From: Nyssa sinensis
Taxonomy: Eukaryota > Streptophyta > Magnoliopsida > Cornales > Nyssaceae
Assembly: GCA_008638375.1 (NCBI GenBank)
Contig: CM018035.1
Span: forward strand, 1,911,501 to 1,975,500
Direction of reading: 5' to 3'
Length of the DNA stretch: 64,000 nt
A program made the position numbers and the translations under genes. Positions 12,057 to 22,467 of the stretch are shown here, piece after piece (position 1 is the stretch's first letter; every line of letters starts with the position of its first letter). The notes below the pieces were generated by a model. It made no database searches. It worked only from the letters and a program-made list of their open reading frames with translations, and was not told where the DNA came from.

Positions 12057-15000
12057 ATGCAATCGATATCAAGCAGCACTGTGGCCGGCGCCGCCAAGTT
12101 TTCAAGTCTCCGATCAGTTGGAAATGCCAAAAATTCCAAAGGTTTGCTCCTTTTGTTTATACGGTACTGTCTTATTTAGTTATTTTGATTTGTCACTTGT
12201 CAACATTTGTTGAAGAAAGTAGACAGCAGCGAGTTCTATGTATATGAAGTATGAACACTATTATTTTATCTCACATATTCATGTCAGACACGTCTGAGAT
12301 GCCTGATACATTCGGATGCATTTGGACAGATGTGGAACATGTTCTGACAATTTTTTTTAAAAATAAATTCAGACATATTAAGAACACATTTGAATTTTTT
12401 TTCCTCTGGATTTCTCCCTCTTTTCTCCGTTTATATAAATAGAACAAATTTATTAACCTCAAGGGTTAGCCCAGATGGTAAGGTGGCAAGCCGTAAATTT
12501 GGACGTCTTCGGATCAAATTTTGGCAACTCCTTACAGTCAGCCCCCCCGGACGCCAGCCTACAGGCTGGTAGGACGATCCTCCAGAAATGGGTAACATCC
12601 CAGTACTGGGTGTAGGGTCGAATCCCTGCCTGTGTACAAATCCGTGATTTAAATCCCTTCATGTGTTGAGTTGGGGGGGGGGGGGGGGTTTGCCACTACT
12701 AAGGGCAAACTTAGATATATTAATAATATTATCATAATTCGTGTATTTTTATGTCAATTTTAATTGAAAATAATATTAGTTTTTTTTTTTAATTATAAGA
12801 TGATTTGAGAAATGTCAGTGTCGTATCTAAGTTTTGTATCCGTATCTGTGCTTCTTAATTTATATGTGAGTGTGTTTTTCTTGATGTTTTCCGATCAAAT
12901 TCCAATTTATTGTTCCCAGGTTGAATAACTAGTTCTTGAATTCAAGATTTGTCATCATTTTTGAAACTGAAAATCACCATCTAACCTTGTTGATTCCAGT
13001 TCAATGATGGAACAAATTAATTATGAATTGGTTTGTTTTAGGACAGTTCAAGATTGGCCTTTGTCAGTTATCAGTTACTTCAGACAAGAACATTAATCTG
13101 GTCCGCGCCCGCAATTCAATTGAAGTCGCTGCCAAACAAGGTGCAAGCCTTGTTGTTTTACCTGTGAGTTGACTAATCACCCGAATTCATGTTAGTTTCA
13201 GAAAGTATTAATGAATGTTATAGAAAACTGAATGTGATTTGGATTTTGAATCAAGAAAAAGTGATGTCCATGTCATTTGGAAAGGGAATTTTCCCTAAAA
13301 TGTAACTAAACCCTAAATTATATTGATGTATCTTGTAAATGTAATGTATATTTGGAGTCTTCGGATTCATAATTCATGTTCATTTTACATGTTTGTGGTA
13401 GGAAATTAAAACATATCATATATCAAATCAAACAAATCCTAGGTAAACTAGATCTTAAAAATAAAATAAAATAAAAATTACATACATAAAATAATATCCT
13501 CCTGAATCGAATATAAATGGTCTGTAAAGTCCTTCTTGATCCCCATCAGGCGCAATTCAATTGAAGTCGCTGCCAAGCAAGGTGCAAGCCTTGTTGTTTT
13601 ATCCATGAGTTGACTAATCACCCGAATTCATGTTAGTTTCAGAAAAATATTAATGAATATTATAGAAAACTGATTGTGATTTGGATTTTGAATCAAGAAA
13701 AAGTGATGTTCATGTCATTTGGGAAGGGGATTTTCCATAAAATGTAACTAAACCCTAAATTATATTGTTGTAGCTTGTAAAGATAATGTATATTTGGAGT
13801 CCTTCGATTCATAATTTGTTCATTTTACTTGTTTTTGGTAGGAAATGTGGAACTGCCCTTATTCGAGTGATCTCTTTGCAAAATATGCAGAGGATTTTGG
13901 TGATAATGCCGCATCGCTGTCATTTTCCATGTTATCAGAAGTTGCTTCTTGCCAGGGGATCACAATTGTAGGTGGATCTATGCCCGAATGGGACAATGGT
14001 AGGCTATATAACACCTGCTGTGTGTTTGGACCCGATGGAAAGTTAACGGCTAAGCATAGGAAAGTAAGTAAAGAAAATTGAGAGAAGTAAGAGATGGATC
14101 ATGGATGGAAACTCAAATGGTAGTTTTTAAAGAAGAATTGTACTGTTTTGCAGACACATTTGTTTGATGTTGATATTCCAGGAGATATTTTGTTGAAGGA
14201 ATCGGACACCTTTACAGCAGGTGGTGAACCGACGATTGTTGACACAGGTATGCATCGATTCATTTGTCTTTTCTGAGTGCACATATGGTGGTAGCATTTT
14301 AATCCGCCTAACTGTGTCTGTCAAGTTCCCACCTGCAATTTGCAGCCATCCATATCAAGAATAGATAAGTTGCTTTAATTGGAATGGAAAACAATCAATC
14401 AATTCCATAATGAAAATGAACTAGTTAATGATTTTGAATAAACTAACTAAAATAGCCGGTTATTATTTCATTAGGACAAGTTATTGACCTTCGCCCTCCA
14501 CCTAAGCTGCGCAGGAAAGGCCCAAAGCCTAATCTCACTCAAAAGGGGCTGAGTTGGAATCCCATTCTAACTAAGGATTCTGGTGGTTCTGGAGGATCCA
14601 GCTACAGGAGAACTTGCTTGGGTTCTTATTATCATCATGGCAGTGTTATTTTGAAGCTTATTTGATGTCGTGTAAGGAATTGATTGAGTTTCATCATGGA
14701 GATCACCATATGTATTCCTTCATATTATTTTCAGAGAACTAGTTAATTTTCTGAAATGCATTCCATTTCTTGCTTTAACATGACTGACTGAAGCAAAAGA
14801 TCAATGAGGAAGGATTGTCTATATATATATATATATATATTTGGCTGACCTGGAAATTTAGTAATTTAATGCTTAAAGAGACAATTCTTCTGGGCAGTGA
14901 CTGATCCAGAAAATTTAGGTCATGTCGGCCGCGGGGGAGGGAGTGAAAGCATTGTTGGGGAAGGTTATGTTAAAATTTTATGTTAAAATTTTGGGGAAGG

Positions 15001-16511
15001 TTAATGAATACTTTGTCTAAGATTGTTGCATCATTTGCATAGGATGTAGAGGTTTTTTAAATTGTTGGGGGCACCCCTGCCTATACTTTTGGATCCCTTG
15101 CTCTGTTTGCTTCTGCAGATCAAAAGTGGAAGGTTGCTGCTAGAAACACCTAAAAAAGTTAGCGGATTTATTCACCTGTTGACGTGGATCATCACAATAT
15201 TTCTTTAATTTAAAACAAAAGAACTCACTTTCTCCACTAATTTTGAAACTACCCTTGACACATTAGCAGGTGAACAAAAATAGGTAACTAAATTTGATAT
15301 AAACATTTTCCTTGAGTGAAATTCTCCATTTCGTAAATTTCGTTTGAGCAAAGTTTTAACTTGATTTTGTTGCATATAATTAAATAATTTCTGGTGTTCT
15401 CTTAAGTCGGTAAATTTTTTCATAAGCCTTGAGACTTGATATTATAAATCTAAAAATTGTTAATACGGTGTGATGTTTCCCAAATTCTCCACATAATTAT
15501 CTATGAATTCCTCCAGGCAATGTTGACATCCTGATTTCTTCCTTTTTATCCCAGCTTCCGTAAGAGCTTCTAAGTTTGCATCCTCATTGCTACTCAATTA
15601 TTTTCTGTTCTTGAACTCGTTGCAAATGTGTTGAAGTAAACGAAATGCTAAGATTCTTTCACTCGACTGTGCATGGGTTGTCATTGCTGAAAGCACATAC
15701 TTCATTTAGAAAACCTGCAGATAATTCTGGGAGAGTATTGCATAAGACTGCCATTTGACTATCATTTCATTTTTCTAGTCACAAGTGTTTTTTTCATTAA
15801 AATCCTGCCAATTAATACTGCTCCCCGAAAATCAGAAATTTGAACATTTTCTTCAAACTCTTCAAGAAATTCACAAGGGCTTTTTTGGAATTAATTCTGC
15901 AAATGTGGGATTTTCTATTTTCACAAGGGCTTCTTTTGATATTCACCATTCTCATGTTGTAACTACTTTTCCTTTAAATAAACAAATTCAAAATAGGGTA
16001 ACTGGATATGAAAACTTGAATGCAGATGTGGGCCGTATTGGAATAGGAATTTGTCATGATATACGCTTCCCTGAACTTGCGATGTTATATCGAGCAAGAG
16101 GTACCACTGTATTGCTGGGCTGTGTTTTGGTTTCTTAGTTTATTATGCACATCCACTGTAATGTTAGTTATGTATTCATCAGGTGCTCATTTAATATGCT
16201 ATCCCGGGGCATTCGACATGAGTACTGGTGAATTGCTGTGGGAGCTGGAACAAAGAGCAAGGTAAGTCTACGAACTGGTAGAAAAAAATCTGATCATTTT
16301 CCTTGCAGTTTATAGCCAATAGAGTTAATCTAACGGAAACTTGAACTTATATAAGAAAATACTCAGTGCTGGATCTTTGTAAGAGGTTTTGGTCTGTAAA
16401 AGTCTCTGGGAACTCAAGTCATTTTCTGTGAAAATCATCAAAGCCATGAATTGTTTGCATGATTTTATTCTTGTATTAAATCTAAATTGACAAAGCTATA
16501 TCTCAGTTCAA

Positions 16512-16551
<40 letters not shown>

Positions 16552-17886
16552 TTCTGACAAGTACCATATATCAGTTCAAGTATGAGGTGATGAAGCATGA
16601 GCCAGGTTGATTTAGTCAGATCCATTCTGAAAAAGATTGTATTAAATCTAACAGATCCACTATGATAGTGATCAAGTTTATTTATTTATTTATTTTGGCA
16701 TGAATGTGAGGTAGCAGCTCCATAGCACATCTTAGATGGAAACCTAAAATGCCTAGAAGTTTACAAAATCCAATTCTAAATCATATGACATTATTTTTCT
16801 TCAAAAGGCCTTACTGGTGAGGGAAGATGATACTGTAAGAGTTTTGGGAAACTGCAGGTGAAATTTTCTATTTGCTCAAAGATACTATTTTCATGAAAAT
16901 TACTGTCATCCTGAGTAAGGGTATTGGGCTTAAAATGTCCTTTAAAGTGTAGATTGAGAGATATGCTTGTCTTATACTTCATAATTGGTAATACGAGTGA
17001 AGTTAATGGTTCATTGAAGTATACCTTTGGTTGCGTGGCCAGGCGTAAACCTGGGGTGAGTGGAACAGCCCGCAGTCCCACACATTCACACTGGTGTCGC
17101 AGAGGGGACTTGAACGGGTGACCTTGAGGAGTACTCCTAAGGCCTTACCCACTCGGTAGTACCTCAAAAATATTGCTAGACCAGGACACCTTATATACAG
17201 TTTCTCATTCATAATACTAATCGAGGAAAATTCATTCTTCTATGCTTGCATAAATTGGATGAATTTGAAGCTGTCTCTATGCTACACATTAATCCACTAC
17301 TCCATCTTCAGTTACTAATTCTAGTCACTACCAAAATTTCAGGGCTGCTGATAACCAGGTATATATTTATACTTCCCTATTGTCTGCTAGATGGTCTTTA
17401 TAACCCTGAAGATGAAAACAATATGCATATTGTTGGGTTGTTGTAGTTATTCGTAGCTACTTGTGCACCTTCTCGAGATTCCGCGGGTTGCTATACGATA
17501 TGGGGTCATTCTACCCTTGTTGGACCGGTATTACAAAGCTTGGAACTGATCTGATAGTTTTAATTTTGGAGTGAAATTATGTAAAAGAGAAGGTTTTTAT
17601 GATGGAATTGGGCTTTCTTTGTGCTGAGCAGTTTGGCGAAATAATTGCAACGTCAGGGCATGAAGAGACAATAGTCATTGCTGACATTGATTATTCTGCA
17701 ATTGAACATCGAAGGTGATGTGTTGTTTATGAATGTAAAGTTGATTTATAGGAAATATTTTCTACCTTTCTTCACCAAGTTTTGAGAATGTGCAGAAAGG
17801 TCCTTCCATTGGAGAAACATAGGCGGGGAGATATATACCTGTTTGTCGACACACATGAACAGAAGCCGTGGAGGATTGAATCATGA
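12057..17886 (+). CDS. Omega-amidase (Nit2-like carbon-nitrogen hydrolase)
   Basis: Exons: 12057-12141, 13042-13163, 13842-14063, 14154-14247, 16026-16100, 16183-16261, 17343-17358, 17447-17527, 17632-17714, 17796-17886. They join in frame to 315 aa. The protein resembles the plant omega-amidase (Arabidopsis At5g12040 type), which hydrolyses alpha-ketoglutaramate and alpha-ketosuccinamate to 2-oxo acids and ammonia. Nitrilase triad: Glu70 (LPE/MWN, at the exon 3 start), Lys143 (KHRK/THLFD) and Cys184 (GICHDIRFPE). The last exon carries the family's HRRGDIY motif. The N-terminus of about 30 residues is Ser/Ala-rich and shorter than the Arabidopsis precursor, so a weak organelle transit peptide or a cytosolic form are both possible. 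Exon 7 is only 16 nt. Intron 2 holds a tandem partial duplicate of exon 2. The reading frame looks functional. Confidence 0.94.
12245..12860. mobile_element. Inverted-repeat element, copy A (in omega-amidase intron 1)
   Basis: It begins gaagtatgaacac and ends gtatctgtgcttc, an imperfect inverted repeat. Both ends resemble the element at 51876-52352: gaagcacgaacac at the start, gtatccatgcttc at the end, and tcagacacg-type sequence inside each. It is interrupted by a SINE-like insertion at 12458-12690. No coding capacity is seen. Confidence 0.55.
12458..12690 (+). mobile_element. tRNA-derived SINE-like element ending in a G16 run
   Basis: It starts agggttagcccagatggtaa, like a Pol III A box, with gggtcgaatccctg, like a B box, near 12615. 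The A to B spacing is longer than in a simple tRNA. A second tRNA-like stretch beginning the same way lies at 46048. The 3' side has an unbroken run of 16 G (12673-12688). Confidence 0.5.
13110..13846 (+). repeat. Tandem duplication spanning exon 2, intron 2 and start of exon 3
   Basis: Copy 1 at 13110-13406 and copy 2 at 13551-13846 are near-identical, offset by 440-441 bases. Copy 1 contains the 3' part of exon 2 with a working donor (cct/gtgagt), and ends in an acceptor followed by gaaatta, which is not coding. Copy 2 has a dead exon 2 copy (cc/atgagt, donor lost) and ends at the true acceptor and GAAATG of exon 3. The 144 bases between them are unrelated AT-rich sequence. Confidence 0.9.
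14475..14665 (+). other. Cryptic alternative terminal exon or captured coding fragment
   Basis: A stretch in omega-amidase intron 4 begins just after ttcattag. It is open for 62 codons and then TGA. It joins in phase to exon 4 (ACA G / GA CAA), giving TGQVIDLRPPPKLRRKGPK and onward, with a GGSGGSS run. The composition is coding-like and more GC-rich than the intron around it. If used, the product would lack catalytic Cys184. I do not recognise the peptide. No expression evidence is available. Confidence 0.4.
15460..15702 (-). pseudogene. Decayed protein-coding fragment antisense in intron 4
   Basis: On the minus strand, 81 codons carry one internal stop (after EFKNRK). They read like real protein, with LAFRLLQHICNEF and LEALTEAGIKRKK. 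Open sequence continues in a similar style at 15205-15423. The family is not recognised. It looks like a captured or retroposed gene piece. Confidence 0.35.
16990..17165 (-). mobile_element. tRNA-derived SINE (omega-amidase intron 6)
   Basis: Read on the minus strand, a Pol III A box (taccgagtgggtaagg) is followed about 35 bases later by a B box (cgttcaagtcccc) and a tRNA-unrelated body. Box spacing and order fit a plant SINE. Confidence 0.7.
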
Positions 17887-18671
17887 TACTGCAGTAAGAT
17901 CGAGGTCTTCAAAATCTAGTGTTCATTTTCACCTGTAGAACTTATGTTTCCCATTTCCTCCCTTCCTGCAAGGGTCTGATAGCTTTTATCAATTGTACGA
18001 GGGACTGAATTCTGATGTTAATTATGTTATTTATATTGTATTTTCCCAGAAATTTCTAGAAAAAGTAGATAGTAGCAAGTTCTATATATGTTTTTCTTGA
18101 TATTTTCCAATGTATTTTTGTTCCCAGTTTGAATAACTAATTCTTGAATTCAAGATTTGTCATGTTTTGAAGAATTTATAAATAAATAATAGTGTTATTG
18201 TGAGGTGAATGTAGAGGTGGCTAAGAGGGCACGGCTCCCAAAATCTTGAAAATCTTGATTTTTGTTTTACAACTTTATTAATTTTTTTTCAAAATTGGCC
18301 ACCCAAACTATGTTGAATCCTCATAAAAATATTTCTTAATTTTTAATATATACCCTTTGATTTTCTCTAATTATAATTTATAGATTGGTCAGAGACTTAT
18401 TATAATTATGAAATATTATCAATAAATAAAGTGGAGAAAAATGTAAAAGAGTTGCATGGGGGGAAGTATAGTTACTTTTGTACACGTGGCATTCCGATGA
18501 TTAAAAAAATCCAATTGGAATAAGATCAGACGGCTTGAGCTTATTTTCAGAACCAAAAAGAAGAAAAAGCTTCACCGATTAAATTAATTAGACGCCAAGT
18601 CTAGCCAAACACGCTACGACGTCGTTATTTTAAGTTTCAACCAACGCTTAAAATGTGATCTCAAGAAAGTA
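17887..18671. other. Omega-amidase 3'UTR and downstream spacer
   Basis: The 3'UTR is likely to about 18050; no clear AATAAA is seen. The segment near 18052-18170 (gaaaaagtagatagtagcaagttcta...) repeats sequence found near 12215-12240 and 12900-12960 in intron 1, so it is a short direct repeat flanking the gene. Beyond it no gene is seen. Confidence 0.5.
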
Positions 18672-18776
18672 ATGGCGGGAAACACCGTTGCGCTTCGTTT
18701 TGTTCGTGTCCATCCAACAGATCCACCCTCTTTCACTGTTAACTTCTTTCAATTCCCTTGTCCATTTCTCGGTAAT
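18672..18776 (+). pseudogene. Possible 5' gene fragment
   Basis: An ATG opens MAGNTVALRFVRVHPTD and about 18 further codons of coding-like composition, ending at CTCG/gtaatc, a possible donor. It lies after an acgacgtcgt-containing promoter-like stretch. No matching downstream exon is recognisable; only (CT)n/(TA)n and AT-rich sequence follow. It could be the relic of a lost gene or the start of a non-coding transcript. Confidence 0.25.
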
Positions 18777-18943
18777 CTTATTTTTCTATTAATTATATAT
18801 ATACACACACGCATATAACTATCTATCGATATATATATATATATATATATGTATATGAATTTATTCTCATCTATCATTCGTTTTTTTTTTGGTGTTACTT
18901 TAACAGCAGAAGCTTAATTCATTCATTGATCTGTAGCTTCAGG

Positions 18944-18946
<3 letters not shown>

Positions 18947-19009
<63 letters not shown>
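18947..19009. repeat. Compound (CT)n(TA)n microsatellite
   Basis: About 36 bases of CT pass directly into about 26 bases of TA. Confidence 0.9.
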
Positions 19010-19013
<4 letters not shown>

Positions 19014-20968
19014 GAATGTACTTATATCCATCATTCGTTTTCAGTTTGTGATCTTTTCAAATTTGGAGTTAAATTATCGTACGCTGCAAGTTTTTGGTAA
19101 TCTCTTTCACGTTTTCAACAGTTCTTATATATACACACATTCATGTATTTGTATATCATGCTAAGTTATTTCTGATACATTTATGCATTGATTTTATACT
19201 TTCTCAGTTTTCTTTCCAGGTCGGCAATGATTCAAGTTAGGGTTAATTATCATCTAGTGTTAAAACAGCTTCATAAAAAATTCAAGAAGCTTTTTTTGTT
19301 GCAGAAGCTTGCATTTAACATTGCAGAAGTACAAAATCAATGAACACACATATAGGTTTGCAATTTCTTCTATTTTTTATTTTAACCTTGCATTTAAGCT
19401 TGTAGAATTAGATCTGACAACTTGAACTTATTTTCAAAACCAAAAAAAAAGAAAAAAGCTTCTATCGATTAAATTGCTTAGACACATGTAATATCCTTAG
19501 CCTAATTATTATTACGACGTCGTTATTTCGTTTTGTTGTCATTATTTATGGCCTTTCAAGAGATTCTCTCTCCGTGATAGTCAATTTCACTCTTTAAACT
19601 CTAATTGTTAATGATCGGTACAAAAAAAATTTAAAATTGAGATAGTTAAATTTTATTCTTAGTATCTTTACCACCATGCGATACCACGCGGCGAGATTCT
19701 CAAGTTATCGCTAGTATTTATGGCTGCAAATCAAATATTTGGCACAATAACAAACCTAGCCCAACTCGTTTGGGATAAGCTAGGCCGGCCCATGTTATGG
19801 AAGCAAACTGGCCCATGTACCAGTGTCTGAGACCCAAAATCGAATCTGGGTGGGCCTGTCATGGTATTCCATTGGTCACCAATTCTTAGTAAATTAAATT
19901 AGGTAATCAACTTAAATTGATAACCATTTTTACAGCGGTCAGTTAAAAAAAGGAAGCATAAACTGATTAGTAAATTGTTTCAGGCCTTGACTAACATGCA
20001 TGGTAAAAAGGTAAGGTGGGTCGGGTCGGGTTTACTCTACATTCTTACCATTGACATAATTCATTGTAGTTTGTGAAAAAATATTTTTTTTCATTTCTTA
20101 AATAATTTTAAGCCTGGATGATGAGTCGTTTGAAGGACATATTCATAGGGTTTCTGGGTTATTTCATGAATAGGGAATGGATTAGTACAAAATTAAAATC
20201 CTTTTTTTAAAATATATATATATATAAAAGTAATTCATTGTCCAAAAACATATTTATTATAACACGCGTACAAAGAGTTATTGTAGAGTATATGCTTTCG
20301 TCTGCTCTAATTGGCCAATTGCTAATTTAGTGGTGCGGGTGAAAACCAAATTTGAATGGCTCCAATTGAACGGGGATAGTTGGCTATTCATTTTATTGAC
20401 TATCACGGAATAGAATCCACATTAAGATTCAATTTGATGTGATTTCTTGATGAGGTACTAAAAAGCTGCTATTCTTCCTCTAATTCATAGGTCTCTTTGG
20501 AAACATTTTAGGGGCCCAATCCTTCTAATTTTCAAACTTTACCTGCTTATACATGAATAGGAAAAAACTCTTAACAAAAATAATAATTAGGAAAGTAAAA
20601 TAAATCAAATTATTTTAATTTATAAATTTAAATATATTTTAAAATTTGTTAATTTTTTTATTAATATTTATAAAATGCGTGATTGATAAAGATTCTCGAG
20701 AAAATCAGATGGGACAGCATGAGTGGCGGTAGGTAGGCGAGCTAGTGAGCATCGTAAGTCGTCGGTGGCTTTGCTCAACCCTCCAAACTAGTTGCGATCA
20801 TCACCTAATTGATGCAAGTTTTGCTGAAAATCACGGCACAAGCCCTTTGTTGTCCCTTTCTCCATTATTGAGTTTCCTATAACATTGTGACACATTTCTA
20901 CCTTCTCATAACAAATGACCCCACTTTCTTCTCTTCACTATTGATTCCATGCTGGAAGAGCCATCAAT

Positions 20969-21001
<33 letters not shown>

Positions 21002-22421
21002 CACAAGTGCACGCGCACACATATATATTATTAGTTGATGGTTCGTGCTTTACACAGATATTGTAAATTTTTTTAACAGATATAATTACTTAAATAATAG
21101 TACGTTTCACATTCGTTAAAAATTAATAAATAGTAATCTTATAAATAACCAACACATAGTAGGGTAAAATCTTCGACTCCATTAACAAAAATAATCTCAT
21201 CAAAATCTATAACTAAGTAACCATAGGTTTCATCAACAAAAAGATTATGTCCACAGAAAAAAATAAATAAATGATAATTTCATAAATAATTAATATACAA
21301 AAGACAAAATCGTTCAATAAAAAAGTCTACAACATTTTGACAAAGATGGTCTGTATGCCCCAAGTCTATTTGTTCAATAATCTGAAAGAGTTCACAACAT
21401 TATGATTCAAAAGTTTAAGTACAAGTTGTTAATAGTAAGACTTATGATGTCTTATAATTTAATTATATTATTCTCACCTAACTAACGTGAGACATAAGTA
21501 TCATACGGCCAAACCCTGTGTGTCAATGTGTGACTAGGAGTGTAAATAGCTGGAACTGCAAATTAACTTAAATAACTTTTAACAGTTTGAAACCGCAAAT
21601 CTGGTCTTCAAACGGAACCCAAACGGGCCTAAATTTATATTGGTTAAGCTGAATAAAGTGGCGTTTACATCCAAACCTACATGCACGGAAAGGCCAAGGC
21701 TATGTGCTTAAACAATTGACATTGATGATGATCTACATTTCATGCTTAACAGTATGTTTGGATAACCTAAACTGGGTAGAATGGAGGGGGAAAATCAAAG
21801 CTACTTTTCCCTTGAAGGAGGGGAGAGAAAAGAAAGGAGAGGAAAGCTAAATTCTTCCAGCCCCATATTTGTTTTCCTTTTGAGACTAAAGAAAAAAAAT
21901 ATTTTTATTTATTAAATATCCATTTCATTCCTTTTTCCCAAAAGAAAAAACTTCTCTCTTTTGTTCTTTATATTTACAGAGTAAATATTTTCGTGAGACA
22001 TGGTTTCTCCTTCGCTCTTTTTTTCCTCCCAAACATCCTAATGAGAGACCAGTGTTATTTTCCATTCTTTTATTCTCTTTTTCTAAAGATAAACACTACT
22101 CTTTCCTTTTCTTCTCCTCCTAAGTTCCACTTCTCATATGAAAGATTGCTTGGAAGACCCAATTGAAACTAGTGATCAAATTAAAGGGACGGATAGTTCA
22201 GTACTTCATCGGATCAAAAATCAATGTTTTCCCTATGTTCTCATCATATGCTTCCTCTCCCTTTCCCGGTGAAAAAGAAAAGCTGTGATGCTGTTAAAAC
22301 AGTTACATGACAATCTTATTGGGATCACCAAAAATTCTCACCTTTCTCTTTTTCTCTCTATCCTCCTTACTTTTGTTAAAGCTGCTGTGTCCCCCTTTTT
22401 TTCTCCCTCTATTTTCTGTTT

Positions 22422-22424
<3 letters not shown>
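19010..22424. other. AT-rich intergenic region without genes
   Basis: I see no coding region. It contains short SSRs, for example (CA)n/(TA)n near 20970-21025, and scattered low-complexity T and A runs. Around 19740-19870 there is a more GC-balanced stretch with a gcccatg/ggccggcc-rich segment, probably an old repeat; its family is not identified. Confidence 0.5.

Positions 22425-22465
<41 letters not shown>
22425..22465. repeat. (TA)n microsatellite
   Basis: An uninterrupted TA run of about 40 bases. Confidence 0.9.

Positions 22466-22467
<2 letters not shown>

Noticed and set aside
12458..12690. A functional tRNA gene
   Set aside because: A and B boxes are too far apart and no cloverleaf with a paired acceptor stem can be formed; a SINE is the better explanation. 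The same holds for 16990-17165 and 56712-56806.
15785..16138. 117-codon plus-strand frame running into omega-amidase exon 5
   Set aside because: The real exon starts at 16026 after a good tgcag acceptor. Upstream residues have no match to nitrilases, although the open stretch is mentioned as possible captured sequence.
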